64,000 nt of DNA, taken from NVTR01 sp036479015 (lineage in GTDB: Bacteria > Pseudomonadota > Alphaproteobacteria > Rhodobacterales > Rhodobacteraceae). Positions within the stretch are counted from its first letter, which is position 1; the number at the start of each line of letters is the position of its first letter. The notes below the pieces were generated by a model. The model had not been told where the DNA came from. It saw only the letters and a list, made by a program, of their open reading frames with translations, and ran no database searches. This document shows, piece after piece, positions 15,594 through 24,005 of the stretch. Both the position numbers and the translations under genes were made by a program. The stretch lies in NCBI GenBank assembly GCA_036479015.1, contig JAZGFB010000047.1, positions 248,001-312,000 on the forward strand. Reading direction: 5' to 3'.

Positions 15594-16444
15594 TTTCCCC
15601 GCAATGTTCGTGCCATTTCGGCGGCCTGTTCCAGAATATCCTGTGACAGCCGGGTTTCATAGCCCCGTTCCGTCAGATGCTTGTTGACGACTTCACTGGC
15701 GACATTGCCCGCCGCCCCCGGCGCATATGGGCAGCCCCCCAGCCCACCAACCGCGCTGTCAAACACCCGCAAACCCAAGGCAAGGCAGGCGTCGATATTT
15801 TCCAACGCCCGCTGTTTGGTATCATGGAAATGCCCGGCCAGATTTGTGGCTGGCAGGTAGGCCAAAACCGCGTCCAACATTGCCGATGTGGTCTGCCGGT
15901 TTGCCAGGCCAATAGTGTCGCCCAGTGATATTTCATAACACCCCATATCGGCCAAAGCCCGGGCCACATCTGCCACCTGTTTGGGCGGCGTCGGGCCATC
16001 ATAGGGGCAATCAGTGACACAGGACACATAGCCGCGCATTTTCACCTTGGCCCCAAGGGCCGCTTTCGCCACGGGCTCAAACCGCTTCAAACTTTCACTG
16101 ATAGAACAATTAATATTGGCCTGGCTAAAGCCTTCCGACGCAGACCCAAATATCGCGATCTCATCGGCTTTGGCCCCCATTGCCCGCTCAAAACCCTGTA
16201 TGTTTGGGGTCAAAGCAGCGTAGGAAATACCAGGTTTTCGGGTAATACCGGCCAGAACCTGCGCACTATCGGCCATTTGCGGCACCCATTTAGGCGACAC
16301 AAAGCTGGCCACTTCAATGCGGGAAAATCCAGCCGTTGACAGCAGATCCACCAACGCAATTTTGTCTGCGGTTGGTATAGATATAGCCTCGTTTTGCAGA
16401 CCGTCACGGGGACCGACTTCGAAAATTTCGACGCGGTCGGTCAT
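15590..16444 (-). CDS. mvaB: Hydroxymethylglutaryl-CoA lyase
   Basis: Cleaves HMG-CoA to acetyl-CoA and acetoacetate, the last step of leucine degradation. 284-residue TIM-barrel protein. Signatures: EVGPRDGLQNEAISIPTADK at the N-terminus (divalent-metal and catalytic residues), the metal-binding HFHDTKQRALENI, and the catalytic-cysteine loop VGGLGGCPYAPGAAGNVASE. The ATG overlaps the TGA of mccA (ATGA). Confidence 0.96.
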   Translation of the reverse strand: MTDRVEIFEVGPRDGLQNEAISIPTADKIALVDLLSTAGFSRIEVASFVSPKWVPQMADSAQVLAGITRKPGISYAALTPNIQGFERAMGAKADEIAIFGSASEGFSQANINCSISESLKRFEPVAKAALGAKVKMRGYVSCVTDCPYDGPTPPKQVADVARALADMGCYEISLGDTIGLANRQTTSAMLDAVLAYLPATNLAGHFHDTKQRALENIDACLALGLRVFDSAVGGLGGCPYAPGAAGNVASEVVNKHLTERGYETRLSQDILEQAAEMARTLRGK

Positions 16445-18390
16445 GTATCTTGCTCACGCAATGACAACAAATCCGACCCGGACTGCACTTGATCGTCCAC
16501 CGACACGAGCACCTCAGCGATCACCCCATCACGCGGCGCAACCAGCGAATGTTCCATTTTCATCGCCTCAAGCACCACCAAAGGATCACCGGTGTTAACC
16601 TGTTGCCCAACCTTGGCCAGCACCACCTTTACCAGCCCCGGCATTGGCGCTTGAACGGTGTTGCCACCCTGTGCAGTTTCACTTTCCACTGCCAACGGAT
16701 CCGGGATGTCAAAATGCCAGCTTTGCACACCGAAAACGCTGACACTGTCGCCAAATAACGCATAGCGCAGCGGCTCACAGCCTGCCAGATCACCCCACTG
16801 GCCGTCCCTTTGCAGCATTTGCACAGTATCGCCGTCGATACAAACCAGCACAGCATCAGGGCTTTGAACCTGCAATATGGCTGTAAAACAATCAGACCCA
16901 TGGCCAAGCCTGACACTGCACCTAAGCGGCGACCAAAGCGTAAACCCGGCACCCACCGCCCCGCCTTTGCCCAATCCAGCGGCGCAAATAGCCGCCAACG
17001 CTTTGGCAGCACGTGGCGCTGGCTGCTCGGCTGTCAGCTGATCCAGATGTCGCCCAATAAGGCCGGTATCAACATGACCATCTACAAAATCAGCATGGGA
17101 CGCCAAGCTTGTCAAAAATGACAGGTTAGTGACAGTACCAGCAATTTCTGTGGCCCCAAGCGCCGCCGAAAGTTGCAAAAGTGCAATGTCCCGGGTCGCG
17201 CCATGGCTGGTGACCTTGGCGATCATCGGGTCATAAAACGGCGAAATTTCATCCCCCGCGCGCACGCCGGTATCAACACGCACACCTGTGGGAAATTGCA
17301 AATGGCGCAGGGTGCCAGTGGCCGGTAAAAACCCAGCGGGCACGTTTTCTGCATATAGCCGCGCCTCAAAAGCATGGCCATTCAGCGCGATCTCAGCCTG
17401 TTGTTTTGGCAGGGCTTCGCCCGCCGCCACCCGCAACTGCCATTCCACCAAGTCAATACCGGTCACGGCCTCGGTCACCGGGTGTTCCACCTGCAACCTT
17501 GTGTTCATTTCCATGAACCAAAAACCGTCCGGGTTCAGACCATCCGAAGTATCAACAATGAATTCCACCGTCCCTGCCCCGGCATAATTGATCGCCTTTG
17601 CCGCCTTCACCGCCGCATCGCACATGGCGGCGCGCATAGCGTCCGTCATTCCCGGTGCCGGGGCTTCCTCGATCACCTTTTGGTGGCGGCGTTGCAGGGA
17701 ACAGTCGCGCTCAAACAGATGCACAACATTGGTGCCGTCGCCAAACACCTGCACCTCTATATGGCGTGGGTTTTGGATATATTTTTCGATCAAAACCGCA
17801 TCATTTGCAAAGGATTTCAGCGCCTCTGATCGCGCAGATGCAAGATGGGTCGCAAAATCGCCCGCTTGCTCAACCATACGCATACCCTTGCCACCACCAC
17901 CCGCAACGGCCTTAATCAGCACAGGAAATCCTATCTTTTCAGCAGCTTGGGCCAAAAATGTAGCACCCTGATTGGCCCCATGATAGCCCGGCACCACCGG
18001 CACCCCGGCCTTTTCCATCAACACCTTAGCCGCGTCCTTCAGCCCCATGGCACGAATTGCCTGCGCGCTGGGACCAATAAACACCAGCCCGGACGCGGTG
18101 ACCGCATCAACAAACTCAGGGTTTTCCGACAGGAAACCATAACCCGGATTGATCGCCTGCGCCCCTGTGTCCAATGCCGCCTGAATGATCACATCACCGC
18201 GCAAATAACTGTCAGCTGGGGCCGAACCACCAATATGCACCGCTTGATCAGCCAACCCCACATGGCGCGCGCTCACATCAACATCAGAATAAACCGCAAC
18301 GGTTTTGACCCCCATCGCCCGGGCGGTTTCCATCACCCGACAGGCAATTTCACCGCGATTGGCAATTAGAATTTTAGTGAACATAGTCAC
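16441..18390 (-). CDS. mccA: Methylcrotonyl-CoA carboxylase, biotin-carrying subunit
   Basis: Biotin carboxylase plus biotin carrier subunit that supplies carboxylated biotin to MccB. 649 residues. Domain order: biotin carboxylase N-domain (KILIANRGEIACRVMETARA), ATP-grasp with glycine loop KAVAGGGGKGMRMVEQAG, biotin carboxylase C-domain, a linking region, and a C-terminal biotinyl domain with VVLEAMKMEHSLVAP (biotin on the central Lys, about residue 612). The start overlaps the mccB stop. An in-frame ATG two codons later is equally possible. Confidence 0.95.
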   Translation of the reverse strand: MTMFTKILIANRGEIACRVMETARAMGVKTVAVYSDVDVSARHVGLADQAVHIGGSAPADSYLRGDVIIQAALDTGAQAINPGYGFLSENPEFVDAVTASGLVFIGPSAQAIRAMGLKDAAKVLMEKAGVPVVPGYHGANQGATFLAQAAEKIGFPVLIKAVAGGGGKGMRMVEQAGDFATHLASARSEALKSFANDAVLIEKYIQNPRHIEVQVFGDGTNVVHLFERDCSLQRRHQKVIEEAPAPGMTDAMRAAMCDAAVKAAKAINYAGAGTVEFIVDTSDGLNPDGFWFMEMNTRLQVEHPVTEAVTGIDLVEWQLRVAAGEALPKQQAEIALNGHAFEARLYAENVPAGFLPATGTLRHLQFPTGVRVDTGVRAGDEISPFYDPMIAKVTSHGATRDIALLQLSAALGATEIAGTVTNLSFLTSLASHADFVDGHVDTGLIGRHLDQLTAEQPAPRAAKALAAICAAGLGKGGAVGAGFTLWSPLRCSVRLGHGSDCFTAILQVQSPDAVLVCIDGDTVQMLQRDGQWGDLAGCEPLRYALFGDSVSVFGVQSWHFDIPDPLAVESETAQGGNTVQAPMPGLVKVVLAKVGQQVNTGDPLVVLEAMKMEHSLVAPRDGVIAEVLVSVDDQVQSGSDLLSLREQDT

Positions 18391-19991
18391 ATCCGAAACA
18401 CGCCAAAACGTGTCTCCTCTATTGGCGCGTTCAGGGCGGTCATCAGGCTTAAGCCCAACACGTCCCGTGTTTTGCGCGGATCAATAATGCCATCATCCCA
18501 CAACCGGGCGCTGGCATATAGCGGGTGACTTTGCTCCTCAAACATCGCAATCGTCGGGCGCTTAAAATCTTCCTCTTCTGCGGGCGACCATGTACCCCCG
18601 CCCCGCTCTATCGCGTCGCGTTTAACCGATGCCAACACCCCGGCGGCCTGTGGCCCCCCCATCACTGAAATGCGGGAATTTGGCCAGCTCCACAGGAACC
18701 GCGGCTGATAGGCGCGCCCGGCCATGCCGTAATTCCCCGCCCCAAATGAGCCGCCCACAATCATAGTGACTTTGGGAACCGACGTGGTCGCGACAGCCGT
18801 GACCAACTTGGCCCCGTGGCGCGCGATACCTTCGTTTTCAGCCTTCTGACCCACCATGAACCCGGTTATATTTTGCAGAAATACCAACGGGATACGGCGT
18901 TGACTGCACAGTTCAACAAAATGCGCACCCTTTTGCGCGCTGTCGGAAAACAGCACACCGTTATTGGCAATAATACCCACGGGGCAGCCCAGAATATGGG
19001 CAAAACCAGTGACCAGAGTTTCGCCAAACCGCTGTTTGAATTCATCAAACCGCGACCCGTCAACCACGCGGGCGATAAGCTCGCGTATATCATAGGGCGT
19101 GCGCAGATCACCGGGTACAATCGACAGAATTTCTTCCGGGTCATAGGCCGGGTCTTCCACCGGCTGAAAGGCCACGGTGTCAGGTTTTTTCAGGTTCAGC
19201 GACGCAACCGCGCGCCGTGCCAGTGCCAGCGCGTGGGCGTCATCCTCGGCCAGATAATCGGCAACCCCGGACAGGCGGGTGTGAACATCGCCGCCGCCAA
19301 GGTCTTCAGCTGTCACAACCTCACCGGTTGCCGCCTTAACCAGTGGCGGTCCGGCCAAATATATAGTGCCTTGTTCTTTAACAATAATCGACACATCCGA
19401 CATGGCCGGAACATAGGCACCCCCAGCAGTGCAGGACCCCATGACTACCGCGATCTGGGCAATGCCGCGCGCCGACATCTGCGCCTGATTGTAAAAGATG
19501 CGGCCAAAATGGTCGCGATCCGGGAACACTTCGTCCTGATTGGGCAGGTTGGCACCGCCTGAATCCACCAGATAGATGCAAGGAAGGCGACATTCAGCGG
19601 CAATTTCCTGCGCACGCAGGTGCTTTTTCACCGTCATCGGGTAATAGGTGCCACCTTTAACAGTGGCGTCATTGCACACCACCATCACGTCGTGACCATG
19701 GACCTTCCCAACCCCGGCAATCACCCCCGCTGACGGCACCACGCCGCCATACATGCCGTGCGCCGCCGTTGCGCCAACCTCCAGAAACGGACTGCCCGGA
19801 TCCAGCAGGTTGGCCACCCGTTCACGGGGCAGCATTTTGCCCCGCGACAGGTGCCGGGTGCGCGATTTTTCCGGGCCGCCTTGGGCCGCACTGGCGGCAG
19901 CATCCGCCGCCACGGCCAGCATTTCAAGATGCGCGGCGCGGTTGGCGCGGGCGGCTTCACTGCCGAGGATAGTTTGAGATTGCAATTTCAT
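18387..19991 (-). CDS. mccB: Methylcrotonyl-CoA carboxylase, carboxyltransferase subunit
   Basis: Transfers CO2 from biotin to 3-methylcrotonyl-CoA to make 3-methylglutaconyl-CoA. 534 residues, two crotonase-like halves. Segments typical of acyl-CoA carboxyltransferases are present: KMLPRERVANLLDPGSPFLE, CIYLVDSGGANLPNQDEVFP, MGSCTAGGAYVPAMSDVSII and NITGFMVGQKAENEGIARHG. It follows ivd by 6 bases and overlaps mccA by four. Pairing with mccA and mvaB separates it from propionyl-CoA carboxylase. Confidence 0.95.
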   Translation of the reverse strand: MKLQSQTILGSEAARANRAAHLEMLAVAADAAASAAQGGPEKSRTRHLSRGKMLPRERVANLLDPGSPFLEVGATAAHGMYGGVVPSAGVIAGVGKVHGHDVMVVCNDATVKGGTYYPMTVKKHLRAQEIAAECRLPCIYLVDSGGANLPNQDEVFPDRDHFGRIFYNQAQMSARGIAQIAVVMGSCTAGGAYVPAMSDVSIIVKEQGTIYLAGPPLVKAATGEVVTAEDLGGGDVHTRLSGVADYLAEDDAHALALARRAVASLNLKKPDTVAFQPVEDPAYDPEEILSIVPGDLRTPYDIRELIARVVDGSRFDEFKQRFGETLVTGFAHILGCPVGIIANNGVLFSDSAQKGAHFVELCSQRRIPLVFLQNITGFMVGQKAENEGIARHGAKLVTAVATTSVPKVTMIVGGSFGAGNYGMAGRAYQPRFLWSWPNSRISVMGGPQAAGVLASVKRDAIERGGGTWSPAEEEDFKRPTIAMFEEQSHPLYASARLWDDGIIDPRKTRDVLGLSLMTALNAPIEETRFGVFRM

Positions 19992-19997
19992 CGGCCG

Positions 19998-21161
19998 TTA
20001 CCCCATCGCCCCCATCATTTCACGCCCGATCAGCATGCGCCGAATTTCTGACGTCCCGGCCCCAATTTCCATCAGCTTGGCATCGCGAAACATGCGCGAC
20101 ACCGGGCATTCGTTCATAAAACCAGCCCCGCCCATTGCCTGCACCGCCTGATGCGCCACTTTCATGGCTTCTTCGGACGCATAAAGCACGCAAGCGGCGG
20201 CGTCCTGACGGGTGACAATGCCGCGATCACAGGCGCGCGCGACCTCATAGGTATAGGCCCGCGCGGTGTTCAGCGACGTGTACATATCGGCCATTTTCCC
20301 CTGCATTAACTGAAAGTTTCCAACGGGTTGGCCAAATTGCTTACGTTCAGCAATATAGGGCATGATTTCATCCAGACAGGCGGCCATGATGCCGGTGCCA
20401 ATGGCCGACAACACCACGCGCTCATAATCAAGGCCCGACATCAGCACAGCAACGCCGCGCCCCTCATCCCCAAGCACATTTTCAAACGGGATTTCGACGT
20501 TATCAAACACCAGTTCGGCGGTGTTTGAGCCGCGCATTCCCAGCTTGTCAAAATGCGCACCACTGGAAAACCCGTGCATAGATTTTTCAACAATAAACGC
20601 CGTCATTCCGCGGCTGCCTGCATCAGGGTCTGTCTTGGCATAAACCACCAGCGTGTCGGCATCAGGGCCGTTGGTGATCCAATACTTGGTGCCGTTCAAC
20701 ACATAGCAATCATTGCATTTTTCGGCCCGCAGCTTCATTGCCACCACGTCTGATCCGGCACCCGCCTCCGACATTGCCAGCGCCCCAACATGTTCACCAG
20801 ACACCAATCCGGGCAAGTACTTTTGTTTCTGCTCGGTCGTGCCATTCAGGTTGATCTGATTGACGCACAGATTGGAATGCGCCCCGTAAGACAGCGAAAC
20901 AGACGCACTTGCCCGCGCGATTTCTTCCACAGCGATCACATGGGCCAAATACCCCATACCCGCCCCGCCGAATTCTTCTGATACGGTGATGCCCAGCAGA
21001 CCCAGCTCCCCCATTTCGCGCCAAAGCTCTGCGGGAAATGTGTTTGTGGCGTCAATCTGGGCCGCCATCGGCTTCACCCGATCCTGGGCCCAGCGATGCA
21101 CCATATCACGCAAAGCATTGATATCTTCACCAAGATCGAACTGCAGTGTGGCGTTGAACAT
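19998..21161 (-). CDS. ivd: Isovaleryl-CoA dehydrogenase
   Basis: FAD enzyme that oxidises isovaleryl-CoA to 3-methylcrotonyl-CoA, the entry step of this operon. 387 residues. Acyl-CoA dehydrogenase signatures are ALAMSEAGAGSDVVAMKL and the C-terminal QAMGGAGFMNECPVSRMFRD and GTSEIRRMLIGREM. The catalytic Glu is at residue 247 in MSGLDYERVVLSA, the position characteristic of isovaleryl-CoA dehydrogenase; most other acyl-CoA dehydrogenases have it nearer the C-terminus. First gene of the operon, behind the promoter at 21196-21225. Confidence 0.96.
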   Translation of the reverse strand: MFNATLQFDLGEDINALRDMVHRWAQDRVKPMAAQIDATNTFPAELWREMGELGLLGITVSEEFGGAGMGYLAHVIAVEEIARASASVSLSYGAHSNLCVNQINLNGTTEQKQKYLPGLVSGEHVGALAMSEAGAGSDVVAMKLRAEKCNDCYVLNGTKYWITNGPDADTLVVYAKTDPDAGSRGMTAFIVEKSMHGFSSGAHFDKLGMRGSNTAELVFDNVEIPFENVLGDEGRGVAVLMSGLDYERVVLSAIGTGIMAACLDEIMPYIAERKQFGQPVGNFQLMQGKMADMYTSLNTARAYTYEVARACDRGIVTRQDAAACVLYASEEAMKVAHQAVQAMGGAGFMNECPVSRMFRDAKLMEIGAGTSEIRRMLIGREMMGAMG

Positions 21162-21180
21162 GGGGTTTCCTGTTGCTTAT

Positions 21181-21225
21181 TGAACGCTTGTTCAGTTAAT
21201 AGCAGAAAATCGGCCTATCGGTCAA
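21181..21225 (-). promoter_or_regulatory. Promoter and overlapping operator-like dyad of the leucine-degradation operon
   Basis: On the minus strand, TTGACC (21225-21220) and TATTAA (21201-21196) are 18 bases apart. Just downstream, covering the expected transcription start, is TGAAC-AAGC-GTTCA (21194-21181), a 5-bp dyad with a 4-base centre. This layout fits repression by a dimeric regulator of TetR type, as is common for such catabolic operons. No regulator gene lies adjacent. Confidence 0.55.
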
Positions 21226-21237
21226 CAAATTACCGGT

Positions 21238-22443
21238 TCATGCGCCTTGTATTTGGAACTCTGCCGAAACAACCGCGCGTATGATACGGGCAATTTGCTC
21301 GCAATCCTCTAGCGAAAACGTCAGCGGCAGGCGCATGTCTAGCAGGCCGCCAAGCACCGCCTCTGTTTGGGGCATCGGGGGCGGACTCATGTAGTGCCAG
21401 TTGTCATATTTCGATGTAAAACCAACGGGTTGATCGGCACCAAACCATTTCAACTCAACCCCACGATCAGCACATTTCGCCAAGACTTTGCACACATCAG
21501 AGCCGGACCACCCCGCCAGCAGAAACTGAATTGAAGAACCAACAAATGCCTCAGATGCCGGGCGTTCAATTAATTTCAGGCCCGGGGTGTTGCGCAACCC
21601 GGCCTCAACCAACAGGTAGCGCTGGTTCCAGGCCTGGCACTGATCGGCCAGGCGGCGCAGTTGTGGGCGCAAAATAGCAGCGCGCAGGTTGTCCATGCGT
21701 CCGGAAATGTTGGGCATGTCATATTTGGCGGCTTCAAATGCCTTTGCAGGCGGGCTGGCACCGTGGCGTTCAAACAACATATATGATCCCGAAAGCAGCG
21801 TGGCACGTGCCATAAGATCGGCGTCATCGCTGATCATCAACCCGCCCTCGCCGGAATTCAGATGTTTGTAGGTTTGGGTGGAATAGCAGGCAACCGCCCC
21901 ATGGCGCCCTGACGGCGTTCCCGCCCAACTGGCCCCCATTGTGTGGGCGCAATCTTCCACCACACTGACGCCTGCCCCATTACAGATATCCATCAACTTA
22001 TCCATGTCACAGATATGGCCGCGCATATGGGACAACAGCAAGGTCTTGGCGCCGCTTGATGATATTTTGTCTTTAAGATCAATAAGGTCAATGACCAGGC
22101 TGTCCGTTACTTCCACCAATACCGGCTGTGCGCCAAGGCTGGCAATAGCGCCAGGAACCGGGGCCAGCGTAAAGGCATTGGTCAGTACCTTATCGCCCGG
22201 CCCCACCCCCAGGGCGCGCAGTGCCGTCGCCATGGCATACCCCCCCGACGCCACCGCCAGACAGTATTTCGCACCGGTCAGGGTGGCAAATTCCTGCTCC
22301 AAAAGCGCCACTTCCCCAGCCTCATCCGGCTCAAGGTTATACCGGTGCAAACGCCCGTGGCGCATCACCGCCAACGCGGCCTCTATTGCATCATCCGGGA
22401 TCGGTTCCTGCTGGGTAAAGCTGCCGGTAAATTTTTCTGTCAT
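21238..22443 (-). CDS. DegT/DnrJ/EryC1/StrS-family PLP aminotransferase, isolated
   Basis: 401 residues, fold-type I PLP enzyme. The Lys expected to bind PLP is residue 193 in CYSTQTYKHLNSGEGG, preceded by VVEDCAHTMGASWAG with the cofactor-contacting Asp. An N-terminal GRLHRYN and a central GRMDNLRAAILRPQL are also family-like. The family usually aminates keto-sugars or amino-cyclitols, but no nucleotide-sugar genes lie nearby, so the substrate cannot be named. It sits between glmU (divergent) and the ivd promoter. Confidence 0.85.
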   Translation of the reverse strand: MTEKFTGSFTQQEPIPDDAIEAALAVMRHGRLHRYNLEPDEAGEVALLEQEFATLTGAKYCLAVASGGYAMATALRALGVGPGDKVLTNAFTLAPVPGAIASLGAQPVLVEVTDSLVIDLIDLKDKISSSGAKTLLLSHMRGHICDMDKLMDICNGAGVSVVEDCAHTMGASWAGTPSGRHGAVACYSTQTYKHLNSGEGGLMISDDADLMARATLLSGSYMLFERHGASPPAKAFEAAKYDMPNISGRMDNLRAAILRPQLRRLADQCQAWNQRYLLVEAGLRNTPGLKLIERPASEAFVGSSIQFLLAGWSGSDVCKVLAKCADRGVELKWFGADQPVGFTSKYDNWHYMSPPPMPQTEAVLGGLLDMRLPLTFSLEDCEQIARIIRAVVSAEFQIQGA

Positions 22444-22651
22444 GGTTCCCCTGCCTTAGCATCACTTGAAACTGAACCCTCCCGGAAGGTCAATCTGCCT
22501 GTTTGCGCCCCGCCGTGGCCATATTCATGACCCGTTACGCAATTAATTGCCGAGCACTGTAACACGTTGTAAGGGTTTTTGATCGCCAAACCCCTTGTGG
22601 CACCGCATATTGGCGGTAAAACGACCCTGTAACCCATAAACTGAGACGTCA

Positions 22652-24004
22652 ATGCCAACAGCTCTTATCGTTCTTGCCGCAGGCCAGGGCACCCGTATGA
22701 ATTCGGACCTGCCCAAAGTATTGCACAGCCTGGCGGGTTATCCGCTGTTTGCCCATGCGCTGCAGGCCGCACATGCGTTAGATGCCGAAAAAACCGTGAT
22801 TGTTGTCGGCCATGGCGGCGATGCGGTGAAAGCGGCAGCTTTGGAAATTGACCCCGATGTGATTGTGGTGGAACAGACCGAACAGCTGGGCACCGCCCAT
22901 GCTGCGGCGCAGGCCAAGGACGCGCTGGCCGGTTTTGACGGCGATGTGTTCATCCTGTTTGGCGATACACCATTTTTACGGGCGCAAACGCTGGAAAAAA
23001 TGGCAACGGCGCGCACTGATTTTGACATTGCGGTTCTGGGGTTCCAAGCGGCTGATCCGGGCCGCTATGGGCGCTTGATCATGCAAGGCGACCGGTTGGA
23101 AAAAATCGTCGAGTTCAAGGATGCCAACGCCCAGGAAAAAGCAGTAACGCTTTGTAATGGCGGCATTATGACAGGCACAGCCGCGGCCATGTTTGACCTG
23201 ATCGCCCAGATAGACAATGCCAATGCCAGCGATGAATATTATTTAACCGACCTTGTGGGCCTGGCCAATGGCAAGGGCCTAAAATGCACGGCCGTTCAAT
23301 GCGAAGAGGCCGAAACAATGGGGATCAACACGCGCGCGCAACTGGCCGATGCCGAAGTGCAATTTCAAACCAATGCGCGGGCCGCCGCGCTGGAAAATGG
23401 CGTCACTATGACCGCAGCGGACACGGTATTTTTCGCGCTCGACACCCATTTGGGGCGCGACGTAATAATTGAACCCAACGTGGTTTTCGGCCCCGGCGTG
23501 ACGGTTGAAACCGGCGCAACTATCCGGGCATTTAGCCACCTGGAAGGCTGCCATGTCAGCAAAGGCGCAATCGTCGGCCCCTATGCCCGCCTGCGCCCTG
23601 GCGCGGAAATTGGCAATGACGCGCGGGTCGGAAATTTTGTAGAGATCAAGAATACAGAACTGGGCGAAGGCGCAAAGGTCGGCCACCTGACATATCTTGG
23701 CGATGCCCACATTGGCAACAAAACCAACATTGGTGCTGGCACCGTGACCTGCAACTATGACGGTGTCATGAAACATAAAACCGTCATTGGAAAAAATGCT
23801 TTTATCGGCTCTAACACCATGTTGATCGCGCCGGTGACGGTTGGTGATGATGCGCTAACTGCCAGTGGCTCGGTGATCACCAATGACGTGCCTGAGGGGG
23901 CACTGGCGCTGGGGCGGGCCAAACAGGTAAATAAACCTGGGCTGGCACGCAAATTGTTCGAAAAGTTAAAGTCTGCGGCGAAAAAGCAGAAAGAAGGCGC
24001 GTAA
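22652..24004 (+). CDS. glmU: Bifunctional N-acetylglucosamine-1-phosphate uridyltransferase / glucosamine-1-phosphate acetyltransferase
   Basis: Makes UDP-GlcNAc for peptidoglycan and lipopolysaccharide. 450 residues. The N-terminal uridyltransferase has LAAGQGTRMNSDLPKVLH and the ETMGINTRAQLAD segment before the linker. The C-terminal half is a left-handed beta-helix with hexapeptide repeats (IGNDARVGNFVEIKN, IGNKTNIGAGTVTCNYDG) and ends in a helical basic tail (KLKSAAKKQKEGA). glmS follows after one base, so hexosamine synthesis is co-expressed. The 208-base gap upstream shows no strong promoter by eye. Confidence 0.98.
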   Translation: MPTALIVLAAGQGTRMNSDLPKVLHSLAGYPLFAHALQAAHALDAEKTVIVVGHGGDAVKAAALEIDPDVIVVEQTEQLGTAHAAAQAKDALAGFDGDVFILFGDTPFLRAQTLEKMATARTDFDIAVLGFQAADPGRYGRLIMQGDRLEKIVEFKDANAQEKAVTLCNGGIMTGTAAAMFDLIAQIDNANASDEYYLTDLVGLANGKGLKCTAVQCEEAETMGINTRAQLADAEVQFQTNARAAALENGVTMTAADTVFFALDTHLGRDVIIEPNVVFGPGVTVETGATIRAFSHLEGCHVSKGAIVGPYARLRPGAEIGNDARVGNFVEIKNTELGEGAKVGHLTYLGDAHIGNKTNIGAGTVTCNYDGVMKHKTVIGKNAFIGSNTMLIAPVTVGDDALTASGSVITNDVPEGALALGRAKQVNKPGLARKLFEKLKSAAKKQKEGA

Positions 24005-24005
24005 C

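Noticed and set aside
18387..19991. mccB as propionyl-CoA carboxylase
   Set aside because: The operon contains ivd, methylglutaconyl-CoA hydratase and HMG-CoA lyase, and the biotin subunit matches methylcrotonyl-CoA carboxylase.
22440..22658. 72-codon minus-strand frame in the gap between the aminotransferase and glmU
   Set aside because: No ribosome-binding site, no family-like features, and it spans the promoter region of two genes.
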